Positions 35,816 to 47,039 of a stretch of DNA of 64,000 bases are shown one piece after another (positions within the stretch are counted from its first letter, which is position 1; each line of letters begins with the position of its first letter). The notes under the pieces are model-generated. The model did no database searches. It saw only the letters and a program-made list of their open reading frames with translations, and was not told the origin of the DNA. This DNA comes from Halocaridina rubra (lineage: Eukaryota > Arthropoda > Malacostraca > Decapoda > Atyidae): positions 85,001-149,000 of the forward strand of contig JAXCGZ010003822.1 of NCBI GenBank assembly GCA_037179515.1. The letters run 5' to 3'. The position numbers and the translations under genes were made by a program.

Positions 35816-37965
35816 ATGAGGAGAAGCTATCCAAAAGGAGATTACATCAAAATGAATGAGCTTTTTGCAGTTATTGACTGGAGAACCTTATTTTACAACA
35901 AATCGGTACAAGAAATGTATGACATCTTTTGTGAGAAATATGGGAAGATAGTAGATTGCTGCATACCTGTCACCAAGGTAGGTGTAATTTATGCCAGAGA
36001 GAAATGGTTCGATAATGACTGTAAAAGAGCTAACGAGTGGAGAGACAAATGCTGGAAAAGGTATAGGAGGAGAAAAAACATACATGCCTGGCAAACCTAC
36101 AAAAGAGCAGGAAATGACTACCTAAGTAAAAGAAGAGAGGCAAAGAGAGACTATGAGAGGGACATCACCAGGAAGGCTAAAGAAAATCCCAAGCTTTTCC
36201 ACAGCTTTATCAGAGGAAAACTGAAGGTAAAAGAACAGGTTTTAAGGCTAACGAGAGCCAATGGAAGCATCACTGAGACGGATGAAGAGATCTGCAAAGA
36301 ATTGAACAAGGAGTTTCAGTCAGTATTTACAGTAGAAAATACCCCACCCCCTCAGATTGCAGAGATAGAAGCTCAAGGGCCGGTATTAGAGAACATCAAT
36401 CTTACAGCCACAGAGGTATGCAAAGCGCTGATGGATTTAGATGTTCATAAAGCTACAGGTCCTGATGACATATCCCCTCATGTACTTAAAAATGCGCAAA
36501 CTCAATATCAGTGGCACTGGGTATCATATTTAAAAAGTCACTGGAGTCAGGGGAGATTCCAAGATGCTGGAAACAAGCAAATGTGATACCTATCTTCAAA
36601 AAGGGAAGGAGGGATACGGCTCTGAACCATAGACCAGTTTCCTTGACCAGCATAGTTTGCAATGTTATGGAGAAACTACTAAGGAAACATATCTCTCTTC
36701 ACTTGGAATCCTTCAACTTTTTATCAGTGAGGCAACATGGCTTCAGAGAAGATAGATCAACAGTAACAAACTTATTAGAATTTTATGATGAGGTAAGCCG
36801 AATCTTACAGGAAAGAGAGGGCTGGGCAGATTGCATATTCCTAGACTTCCAGAAAGCGTTTGACACTGTTCCACATAGGAGACTTATTAGGAAGCTGCAA
36901 GCAATGGCTAGAATAGGTGGAAATGTTTTGGAATGGATAAAAACTTACTTAGAAGGAAGGGAACAGAGGGTTAGAGTAAGACACTCAGTGTTTGAATGGA
37001 GAAGAGTTAGTAGTGGAGTTCCACAGGGTTCAGTTTTAAGGCCACTTTTGTTCCTTGTATATGTAAATGACCTACCAGAGTCTGCATATTAATTCACGAA
37101 TATGCATGCAGATGATGCAAAGATTGTGAAGAAAGTAGGAAACGAGAACAATGGTAGAGAACTTCAGGAAGATCTAAATAGTCTGCATGAGTGGTCAGAA
37201 AAGTGGCTAACGAAATTCAATACTTCAAAAATGTAAGGTAGCTTGACTACTCGGTGGCTGGAGTACAACTTCAAGAGACAGAAAATGAGAGAGATCTAGG
37301 AGTAAACATACTGGCAGATTTGTCTCCAGAAATACATATAAATGGCATTGTAAGGGCAACATTTGCATTCTTATCAAATGTAAGGGTAGCCTTCAGGCAC
37401 ATGGACAAGGAAATGTTCAGAAATATTTATGTAACCTATGTGAGGCCAAAACTCGAATATGCAGCCCCCTTTTGGAATACGCACTTGAAAAAGCACATAG
37501 CTATGCTTGAAAAAGTTCAAAGACATGCCACGAAACTGGTGCCAGAAATACGCAATCTCAGTTATGATGAGAGGCTGAGGGAATTAGACTTACCCTCGCT
37601 GGAAGCTAGAAGATTGAGGGGGGTTATGGTGACAGTCTTTAAATTCCTTCATGGTTATGATAGAGTGGATAGGGATCGATATTTTGATATGGCTGGCTCT
37701 AGAACAAGAGGTCATAGTTTGAAGCTTCGTAAGAAAACTTCTTTGCTGGATGTAAGGAAATACTTTTTCAGTGTAAGAGTAGTTGATAATTGGAATTGGC
37801 TAAGCGAGGAGGTAGTTAATGCTATCTCAATCCATAGTTTTAAGGACAGGTATGATAGCATCACTAAGTACAAAATGGAACCGATCAGGAGACATGCAGA
37901 TACGAGCTTTAGGCTCTTTCCCGTAAACACAATTAGGTAATTACAATTAGGTAATTACATAATTG
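35816..37965 (+). pseudogene. LINE B, copy 2, inside the inverted-repeat pair
   Basis: It begins in the linker between endonuclease and RT (LFAVIDWRTL, EKWFDNDCKRANEWRDKCW) and reaches VHKATGPDDISPHVLKNA. It then shifts frame at ~36505 before GIIFKKSLESGEIPRCWKQ. Later lesions are a TAA at 37090-37092, FADD changed to HADD, and a 32-bp deletion near 37237. The rest to the C-terminus is open (37254-37940). The 3' end is ggctctttcccgtaaacacaattaggtaattac, with a partly duplicated tail. Together with B1 this shows at least 540 residues of the family's ORF2. Confidence 0.85.
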
Positions 37966-38084
37966 TCAATAACCAGAATTTATGCTTTATTTTGAATGAA
38001 AACTAATCTAATGCAAATAAATTATTCTACAATTTATTCCATTATGATCACCATTGACAAAAAAAAAAAAAAAAAAAAAAAAAA

Positions 38085-38152
38085 TGTTGGCCGGATTTGG
38101 CCGTGAAATGCACAGAATTTGGCCGTGAGGTGTCTCTGCCATCTGGCAACCC
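38085..38152. repeat. 68-bp terminal inverted repeat, right
   Basis: Inverted partner of 35606-35674. It is preceded by a 27-bp poly(A) at 38059-38084. Confidence 0.8.
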
Positions 38153-38159
38153 GGATATA

Positions 38160-38300
38160 GAGGACCACAGAAACGTTGTGATGAGAATACTCGACATAGG
38201 GGGTGACAGACCCACGATGAACTTACCGTGGGGCGTTAGGAAGTGCGTCCTTTCGTAATTCCCGAGCTTCCTGTCACATCCGAATGGGACAACAAGAGTA
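38160..38300 (+). mobile_element. SINE-B copy
   Basis: gagaatactcgacatagggggtgacagacccacgatgaac, ccgtggggcgttaggaagtgcgtcc and gtaattcccgagcttcctgtcacatccgaatgg match the copy at 40668. Confidence 0.65.
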
Positions 38301-38624
38301 CTTTATTAATAGGTATCTGAATAATGAATCTGCCCTGTATTAAAAGCTATAACCTTATCTGGCCTGATATCATAGTCCCTGGTCTGGGTGTGGTATCACA
38401 GTCTATTAAACGGCCAGATATGATCAGTTATTCCCCGATCCTAATAATTCGGTCGGGTTCAGACAGTTAACATAAAATTCCGATAAATCCGTGTTCGGCC
38501 CACCTCTCTACGCCAGGTACGTAACGCGAACAATTTTTCAGTATTCATGCCTGGAAATTCTCGATTTATTTTACGATAATAAGAAAGGGAAACTAAACTG
38601 ACCCTAAATCATATTATTATTATT

Positions 38625-38955
38625 TTTTTTTTTTAAGAATGTGACACTAGGACGGACCCCCCCCAAAAAAATAAAATAAAATAAAACAGCCCCCACCGAA
38701 TCTGGGCACGAAGAATACATTAAGTAAAAAGTAACAGAGATGGAGAGTGTAATGACTTGTCAGATAAGAAGGGATAATAAGAGGTGTGTAATGAATAGCC
38801 AAGAATATTCAGTGTTGATGTAGGCATAAAATATACCGTAACTGAAGGAAGACTTAACATCGAACTGTCCTGGACAGTCCTATTCAAGTTTAAAAATCCG
38901 TCAGGTGTAGTATCGCAACGGGCGGCTGTGCCATGGGCCAACCTACTACATGATG
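38625..38955 (-). mobile_element. Element D, copy 3
   Basis: Full-length D: the - strand starts gtaggttggcccatggcacagccgcccgttgcgatacta and ends gtgcccagattcggtggggg...tagtgtcacattc with an A-rich tail. Confidence 0.8.
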
Positions 38956-39363
38956 TAATTATCAGGAATACAATAAATCTTTAGGACTCATAATCCTATT
39001 TTATTCACCAGCGTGGTTGAAAGCAATAGACATGGCAGATAAAGGAATCTATATAATGCAGTGTCAGTTTACTCTGATACTATTGTAATATAGTTAATTG
39101 GCATACCACGCCGCTTTTCGTTCGATCGGCGAAATTTAGCCCCTTTGGCTCTGATCAGTATTTGCTTGGGTGTCCGTCGGGGAACACCAGATACTGTTGG
39201 CATATAAGGGAACCCCCGCAGTGATTGAGAGCTCAATTCAAGAGCCGAAGGGCCCATGCTCCATCCCGAGGCAGGGCGTAAGAAAGGTCATTCAGTCACA
39301 ATACCTCGGCCTCAATTGCGTCTTCTTCTTTCCCGAAATGAAGACTAATATTGACATAAAAAA

Positions 39364-39369
<6 letters not shown>
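38956..39369. other. Unassigned stretch
   Basis: No gene seen. 39110-39330 is less AT-rich than the surroundings, but no frame has coding character. Confidence 0.4.

Positions 39370-39449
<80 letters not shown>
39370..39449. repeat. (AT)n microsatellite
   Basis: Pure AT dinucleotides followed by a short poly(T). Confidence 0.95.
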
Positions 39450-39457
<8 letters not shown>

Positions 39458-39461
39458 TTCC

Positions 39462-39582
39462 TTATAACCCTCTGTGATGTGTAGTTGGTAGCGCCTTGAC
39501 TTAGTAATTATAAGTCCTAGGTTCGAGTCCCGGTCGGGGGAAAAATGATTCATGTTTTCTCATATGTAATGTTCTTATTTGG

Positions 39583-39587
<5 letters not shown>
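39462..39587 (+). mobile_element. tRNA-like SINE-G, dispersed copy
   Basis: gtgtagttggtagcgccttgactta...taagtcctaggttcgagtcccggtcggggg holds a good A box (tagttggtagcgc) and B box (ggttcgagtcc). A five-base anticodon stem ACTTA/TAAGT closes a 7-nt loop. The trailer aaaaatgattcatgttttctcatatgtaatg matches the units of the array at 58205-60193 in inverted orientation. It ends in (AT)n. Confidence 0.75.

Positions 39588-39648
<61 letters not shown>
39588..39648. repeat. (AT)n microsatellite
   Basis: Pure AT dinucleotides after SINE-G. Confidence 0.95.
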
Positions 39649-39653
<5 letters not shown>

Positions 39654-39780
39654 ATCTGGTATATTACTATAGATTATAGTATATAATTTCAATTTTTTTT
39701 CTTGAAAGAAAAGTCTCACGTTTTCCGAACATTATTTCTCCTGTAAAGTTAATCCTTGAGCGTATTGAGTTATATTTTAG

Positions 39781-39960
<180 letters not shown>

Positions 39961-40435
39961 TATTAGGCCTCCCCCTTATAAGGGGGGAATACAGCTAATA
40001 TATGTGTATGGGTGTACAATATTTATCTAATACATTAACGATTAGAGATACATATAAACCCCGAAAAATGTTGCATTTTCTTGTTGTAAAATAATTTTTA
40101 GTTAAAATTCAGAGTTAAAACCATCCACAATTTTCAGGAAAGTTATGATAAGAAAAGGTTACTCAATCAGAATAAAATTGACCCAGGCTGGAAAGGAGGA
40201 GTTTCCAAGACCTAAAGTTTAGAAGATATTTCTCATAAACAAAGCTAATCATATGTAATAAATACTTCAGATATTAATATTAATCTTCATAGCAGTGTTT
40301 CCACTCTTATAATATATTTATCATCATTGTCATTTTTCTTTAATGAGTTAAGACGAGACACCCAGTGAATTTCACCAGAGTTCGTGTCCTGCAGAAATCA
40401 GAAGAAGAAGAAGATGAGAAATGGCAGTCCTTGTC

Positions 40436-40499
40436 ATGATGTTATTACTCTCTTGTTCTTACCGTATATGATGTTATTACTCGCTTGTTCTTACCGTAT
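40436..40499. repeat. Two 32-bp tandem copies
   Basis: atgatgttattactctcttgttcttaccgtat and the same with one change (ctc to cgc) follow head to tail. 40016-40435 holds no recognised gene. Confidence 0.9.
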
Positions 40500-40667
40500 A
40501 CGCTTCAACAAATGAATTTGTTACTTATATCATCCGTCAACAAGTGAAACTTTACCCGTGGCGTTTGGAATTAAGGTAATTTACATGCTATTTATATTGA
40601 AATAAATCTGTAAAAGTGATATGGACTTTGGCCGTAGGTTCTAACTTCGCCATATTTTTTTTTTTTT

Positions 40668-40815
40668 AACACAGTAACGAGGTGATGAGAGTATTCGACA
40701 TAGGGGGTGACAGCCCCACTATTAAGCCTATTGTGGGTTGTTGGGAAGTGCGTCCAGCCGTAATTTCCGAGCTTCAATCATTTTCACACAAATAATTGGG
40801 ACTAATAGTGACTAA
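40668..40815 (+). mobile_element. SINE-B copy
   Basis: gagagtattcgacatagggggtgacagccccac, gttgggaagtgcgtccagccgtaatttccgagcttcaatc and tail ttgggactaatagtgact. Confidence 0.65.
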
Positions 40816-41278
40816 AAGCTTAAAAAGAAAAAAAAAATATTGCCCCATTATGCCGAAATTGGTTAGGCCGTATAAGTTTATATTTGAATTTCGTGTAAGG
40901 ATCTCTGATTCGCCTTTTTATTTTGCAAATTTTTACTATTACACTACTCCGTTTAGAGATGAGAAGGTTTGGGCTTTGTTACTGCTTTGCTAATCAAAAT
41001 CAAATCAAAACATTTATTTCCATTTTGTACAATGGTTATTCAACATTAATAGTAACTTATAAGTAGACATGTAATTAAACTAATAAATAAGAGGGTTAGA
41101 CATATAGTTAAATTAAATGTAGCTTTCATAGAAAATAATAATGCTGTAATAAAAATGTTAACAATAATGTTAATAATGAAGTAGTAAGTATGCCACTAGA
41201 TACAGGATCGTTATTATCGGCATCATTTCCATATTTGTTTCCTTACAATGAGAATAATTAGTTCTTAATGAGCAGCAA

Positions 41279-44123
41279 CTATTTGTCCAAAAGAAAACTA
41301 TATAGTTTGCCTTTGAAAGCTGTGAAGGAGGATGCATTTTTAAGATGCTCTGGAATATTATTACAGAGTGTTGGCCCTTTGATAGTGATCATCTTTGAAC
41401 CTGCTTCTGTGTTTGTTCTGTGAATAAAGAGCTCACTGCTCTGTCTTGTGTTGGTTCCCCTTATATCCCTGACTGTTTTTAAATCAAATAGCCAGCTAGG
41501 ATAATGATGGGCCAAAATTTTGAATACAAAAACATAAATAGCATAAGCGACCTTATTTTCTGCCCGCAGCCACCCAAGTTTATTGAGAGCTGGTGTGATG
41601 TGGTCATATTTTCTTATTCCTCCCAGGGCAACTCGAGCTGCAAAATTAATAAGCTTCTGTATTCTGTTTATCTGAGTCTTAGTGGTAGCTCCCCAAACAG
41701 TTGTGCAGTAATTAATGTGACTTAGGGCTAGAGATTCAACAACAGTTATTCTAGTGGTAGTCTCAAAATTGTCTTTTATACGTGATAAGTACATTAATGT
41801 ACCTGTAACCTTTTGCATACTTTATCTATGTGGGAATCAAACAACATGTGGTTATCAAAGTGAATTCCTAGGTTTTTGACTGTTTTGCTAGGTGTGATAA
41901 TATTGTCGCAAAAATTAATTGTTGTGTTTTCTGGAATTTGTGATATGTGGAACCTTGAACCAATAAATATGCACTGTGTTTTACTTTCGTTAATTAACAG
42001 CCCAATTTCTTGGAAATAGGTTTTAATTTTTGACAGAGTGTTTTCTGCTCTTAAAGTTAGCTCTGGGAGATTATTAATATCACCACTAAGGAGTAGTTGA
42101 GTTTCATCTGCATATTGTACGACTAGACAGTCAGAAATGAAAGAAGATAGATCATTTACGTAAATGGAGAAGAGGATAGGACCAAGTACTGATCCCTGTG
42201 GAACACCAAATGATACATTTTTTGGCACAGAGATAATGTTGTTAAGACGTATGGACTGTTTACGATTAGATAGATACTCGCTAAACCAGCTTGGATCAAT
42301 ATTTAAGTTAATACATTTACTTAAAAGAATTTCATGGTTTACACTGTCGAAGGCTTTTGATAAGTCTAATAAAATTAGTAAAGATATTTTTTTCATATCT
42401 ATATTATTATATATACTATTCGTAACTTTAAGCAGTGCAGTTTCCGTCGAGAGTTTTGGTCTGAAACCATGTTGGCTAATCGTTAGTAGTCTATTTGATT
42501 CTAAATATGACATAAGTTGGCATGCAACAATTTTTTCTAATATTTTAGAGAAAATGGGTAGCAGGGAAATGGGACGATAGTTTGTCACATCTTCTCTGTC
42601 CCCCTTTTTATGCAGAGGTATTACATGTGATATTTTCCAAGAGTCAGGAAACTTTTTAGTAACAATGAAAGTGTTCATAATAGTTAGAATATAGGATGCA
42701 ATCATGGGTAGAGCATCTTTGATGAACTGAAATGGTATACCATGTGAACCATAAGAGCCAGAGTTTCTTAGGCTCTTTATGGTAAGAATTAGGATAGCAC
42801 AATCTATAGGAGTTATCTTGAAGTACTCTCTTGTGTTTTCATTGGAAGAATTGTCATTTAAGCAATTACTCATATTCATTGAGTTGATGTTTTCTTGAGT
42901 TTTTTCATATGTATTTTTGCCAACGTTAGCAAAATAGTTATTAAAGTTATCTGCTTTGTCTTTCAACTCCGTAATATTTTCATAACTTTCTGAGGTACTC
43001 TTTTCATTTGGTATCATGCTTCTTATCACTTTTCATGTTGCTGCTGTATCATGTCTAGAGTCAGTAAATTGTTTTTTGTAATAGTCTTTTTTACTTACAC
43101 TGATGAGAGATCTGACACGTTTCTTTTCTGCTTTATAACATTCTCGGAGAGTCATATCATATCTATTCATTTTTAGCTCTTTTTGTATTTGATTTCTGAT
43201 TTGCATTGCCTCTTTGATGTCATTAGTTAGCCAGGGGGCTGAGGGGTGGGTTATTTTTCTTGTTACAATGGGTGCACAACTATCTAAGCATTCAAGGAAG
43301 ACTTTTGTTAAAATCTCAACCTGCAAATCGACGTTATCTGTGTATTTAATTCTATTAAGTGCATTTGTGTTGTTGATTAATGTTTCACAAGCGATATCAG
43401 GGGAGTAATTTTTTAGACACCGGAATGTCTTGAGGAGAGGCTTCCTTTTGGGCTTGTTTATGTTTAGCATAGTAATGTTCAGCTCGTGGTCTGCAATTGG
43501 GCAGGGAACTACTTCCCAATAGGGTATGCTTTCCACTTTATTTGTTATTATCAGATCTATAAGAATCCTAGAATTAGGGGTTATGCGGGTCGGTTTTGTC
43601 ACTGTTTTAGCTTCACAGTGTTGATCACCCTTTTCATTTTGTTATCTGCTGAGAGCAAGTCATCATTAAAATCACCAAGTATGTATATGGGTTTATGACG
43701 CACAGAGATATTTCTGAATGTTTCTAGCAGATGATTGAATGAACTGGTAGGTGCTTTAGGGTGACGGTAAACACACCCTACAATGAAAGATGGAAGTTTC
43801 TGATACTGCACAGTGATCCATAAATCTTCGAGCTCCTCAGTTTTTTCTAAACCTGTGGTTATTTCTGATGCACTAAGATAATTTCTAACATAAATACAAA
43901 CCCCACCCCCTCGGCCATGGTCATTGCGAAATATTTTAAACTCTGGGATATTCACATATTTATTTTCAGTTGTAGGAGGAAGCCAAGTTTCACTTACACA
44001 GAGGATGTCTATGTTGTAGTCTTTTGTTAGCATTATTATTTCCTCAAAATGAGCGAGCAGGGACTGAGCGTTCACATGTATTAATGTTACATTCTTACCA
44101 TGTTTCATTGGGGTGGTATCCAT
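41279..44123 (-). pseudogene. LINE F1 ORF2 (endonuclease/reverse transcriptase), multiply disabled
   Basis: ORF2 probably starts at one of the ATGs at 44129, 44123 or 44108. The endonuclease shows HVNAQSLL, SETWLP, ILGDFNDDLL and ADHELNI. Lesions: a frameshift at ~43600 within the endonuclease, TGA at 43033-43035 where Trp is expected (TAAT*KVI), and a one-base loss in an A run near 41807. RT motifs are SWKISHVIPLHKKGD, LLDLSKAFDSVNH and FGVPQGSVLGPILF. The catalytic box reads YADE instead of YADD (Glu codon 42103-42105). The C-terminus is GPTLCNNIPEHLKN. Confidence 0.85.
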
Positions 44124-45501
44124 AGTCATAGTTGTAGTTTCGACTGTGTGATTCTGCTGGGAATTCATCATTGTAGTGTGTTCTGGGGTTAGCCCATGGA
44201 TCCTGGCGTCTGTACCTGCCGTTGGATGTGTAACGCTGGTTTGAGTACGTGCTGTGGTATGATCGGGCCTTCCCAAAGTTTGTATGCCTAGGTGAGTGTC
44301 TAGGGTTGTAAGAGCCATCACTCCAGGAGAAGTCTCTTGTGCGTGGACGGCGATAAGAGAGGTTTGTATCGTGTCTCTTTCTGTAGTCTCGCGTATAGGG
44401 AATTGTTTCATTAGCTCTTTGCTGTTTATTTTGGTATGACTGTAGTTTGGGATATTTTGTAGAATACTCAGGTTGTGTCCATTGTTTGCCCCCACGAAAT
44501 GGCTGGACAATTGTGCCTGTAGGCCATTGATTCAGTTTGTAAGGCACATATTCAAATCCTTTCGATATCGTTATTGCGAAGGAAACCCAATTTGGTTTGC
44601 AGGAAAGCTCCTTAATCAAGACTTCTTCAGAAGGAATGCCTTGATTTGTCAATGTATTACGTATCTCTCTCTCAAAGGGGTTGCTAGGAATGCGAATATA
44701 TATTTAAGCTGTAACCCTTGCACTTGCATTATTGGGCAACTGTGGCTGTGGGGGAGAGGACTTCGATGAAATGTTTAGAATGGAGACTGCTGCTATTTTG
44801 TCTTTTCTGTTTTCTTCATTGTTTTGCAGCCTATTGCTGGGTTGGTTATTTGTGCTGGAAGATGTAATTTGGTTGTCCTGGTTAGTGATAGTTGCTGTGT
44901 TGTTAGGAGTAGTGGAGATTGACTCTGTATCTTCTTCGCTGCTTTGCAACTCTTTACCAGGTTGGTTGTTTGTGCTGGGAAGAATCTTGTTCTGGTTAGT
45001 GCCTGTTATTGTATTGTTAGGAGTAGTGGGGAAGGACGCTGTTGTTTCATCACTATTTTGTAACCTGTTACTGATTTGATTATTTATGCTAGATGGTGTA
45101 TTCAGGTTGTCTTGATGACTATCACTTTTATCTGGATCTACCTCTTCTTCACTACCACTGTCACATTCGTCTCTCAATGCACTGAAGGAATTGTGAGTAG
45201 AGACAGAAAACCTAGTTTGCAAAACCTGAGGGTTGTTGATAGAAGGAACATCATCGTTGTTAGGTGACAGCACTGAACTGAGAGGTGGAGATGTTTCTGA
45301 TAGGAGCTTCAGCCTAGAATTATCTCTTTTAAGTAGGACAATGTCAGATTCTAGCAAACCCACCTTGTGTTGTAAGGCTTTCACCTTTTCAGCATCTGCT
45401 TCCAAAATTTTCACCTTATCTGCAAGACTTTCTATCATTCGATGTAGGTCTCCTAGGTCGTGTGTTTTTTTTAGACTCTAAGGAAATTTACTGTTGGCCA
45501 T
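44095..45501 (-). pseudogene. LINE F1 ORF1 (nucleic-acid chaperone-type protein), two nonsense codons
   Basis: One frame runs from MANSKFP (45501) to NETW at 44095, about 468 codons. It is broken by TAG at 45478-45480 and TAA at 44704-44706. The N-terminal ~65 residues have leucine heptads (SLADKVKILEADAEKVKALQ), a coiled coil. A Ser/Thr/Asn-rich, low-complexity middle follows. The C-terminal part has KLNQWPTGTIVQPFRGGKQW, a block typical of CR1/Jockey ORF1 proteins, then an Arg/Tyr-rich tail likely to bind RNA. It would coat the LINE RNA. The last 14 nt overlap a candidate ORF2 start. Confidence 0.75.
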
Positions 45502-46024
45502 GTGTCTGAAGTCTTTTGAGATCTCATGTAGTGTACAGGAATATCATTGTTCAAGGTTTTAAATATGGGGAATGTAAATATAAATGACTTTTACAGTAGC
45601 CTCATTTTTTTTTTTTTTTTTTTTTTTTTTGGTAAATGTTTACTTCCACACAATATCTCCGTCTTCAGTAAAAAATTATTTAGGTCTTGAAACTTAACTT
45701 TCAGCAATAAGGTGAAAGATTATGCTCAAACACCTATAATTTTTTTTATGTTAAATATCACTTATAAAAATATAATTTTAAGATTATTTTTAGGTGTTGC
45801 TTGTTAATTATTTTAGTTCATCCTCAAACTAAGAAAGAATAGATAAATTAATTGCTTATTTTTTTGTTTTACTTATTATCATATCAATTTTGGGTGTGAA
45901 AGTGAACTTTCACCTTTTTAATATATCACCTAAGCTATCCTATTTATTGCATAATTGCACTGAAGTTGGCTATGTTATTGGTGACTAGTATAGATCACAT
46001 TAAGTATTTTGGGGATACCTGCAG

Positions 46025-46262
46025 GGTTGATGGCAGTTCCTGTCAGTGTTGCCAAAAAGGGCGTAGTAGTAGCAATATTCCCCTTTGTCTTGGCGTCACT
46101 GCTAGGTCCAATGACAATGGCTTTTTATTTATTGGATATGTACAAGGTTGATGACAATTCCTGGCGTTGTCACTGAAATGGGGATAATAGTAGCAAAATT
46201 CCCTTGTGTGATGACTTTGCTGCTAGATTTGATGACGATGGGGGAATTTACTTAGAGAGCTT
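46025..46262. repeat. Two diverged ~120-bp tandem copies
   Basis: ggttgatggcagttcctg...agtagtagcaatattcccc (46025-46144) is repeated as ggttgatgacaattcctgg...taatagtagcaaaattccc (46145-46262) at about 65-70% identity. Confidence 0.6.
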
Positions 46263-47013
46263 ATTGGTGACAGCGAGAACATCCTCTACATGTATAAGTG
46301 ATGCAGTGCATGTTGATTGAGTCAAGCAGGAACTTGTATTCATATCTAATGCTGGTTAGGTCCAGCAGGAGGCTGTATATGCATTTAGTAGGCTGTCGGC
46401 CTTGGAGACTAAGGCACCTGTCTCCAACTCGTTGCATCAGGAAGGACAGCTCTAACTGTCGTCGGGGAAGCAGGAGCCCGAATTCCCTTAGCATGTTGAT
46501 CCCAATGGTGTTTGCCTCTCGAGTCTGGGCGTAGACGAATAGGGCCTTGATGTCATTATAAGCATTGATATGGCGCTGGTTTCCCAAAGGTTATGTACTG
46601 TGGACAGTGATACGGACAGCCTGATTGGCTGCAGAGGGTGTGAACATCTGAAGAAGGTACGCTCGCAGTACGTTGTGAGGGATTGGGTTTTCATGGCCCT
46701 TCAACCAATCCGAGCTTTGGAGGAAGACTTTATCAGGCTCTTCGAGGACGGAATCTGCCTCTCTGGTCTCAAATACGATCTTGCAGAGGCGGAACTTGAT
46801 TTTCTCCCTCTGAAAACAGGCTGAAGCGTTCACTTTCGAGAATGGTGAAATCCTGAAGGGCTTGGAGTTCTGTATAGGTTCACTGGGCATTCTCTTGGAG
46901 AGCGAGCTGGTAAGGTAGATGGTGCAGAGAGGCAGGGCAAGGCAGTGTGGAAAGATGAGGATAACCAGCAATGGGTAACTCCATAGGGTCACCAGCTTGC
47001 GAGCCAGTAGCAT
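46261..47013 (-). pseudogene. Unrecognised ~250-codon secreted-protein-like frame with one in-frame stop
   Basis: The frame starts MLLARKLVTLWSYPLLVILI, a good signal peptide ending near ALP. It runs 140 codons to a TAA at 46591-46593, then continues open in the same frame for 111 more codons. The second half (REANTIGINMLREFGLLLPR, LQGRQPTKCIYSLLLDLTS) keeps coding character, so the stop looks like a single mutation, a sequencing error or an unspliced intron. Six or more Cys are spread along it (e.g. CFQREKIKFRLC, CIYSLLL, CRGCSRC). G+C is clearly higher than the flanks. I cannot assign a family. The + strand frames over the same DNA are shorter. Confidence 0.4.
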
Positions 47014-47039
47014 GAGAGGAAAGTGATGGTAGCTACATA

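Larger units (their letters stand above)
40992..45560 (-). mobile_element. Nearly full-length two-ORF CR1/L2-like LINE (F1)
   Basis: On the - strand it has ORF1 (coiled coil then nucleic-acid-binding region), ORF2 (endonuclease plus RT) and a ~285-bp 3' UTR ending in a tail of gattttgatt-type repeats (TTTGAT units). The 5' end is not sharply defined. It lies between the ORF1 start at 45501 and the poly(T) at 45605. A related fragment, F2, is at 52930-54050. Confidence 0.88.

Noticed and set aside
44732..45079. 115-codon + strand frame rich in Val, Leu and Gly
   Set aside because: Antisense of the low-complexity part of LINE F1 ORF1.
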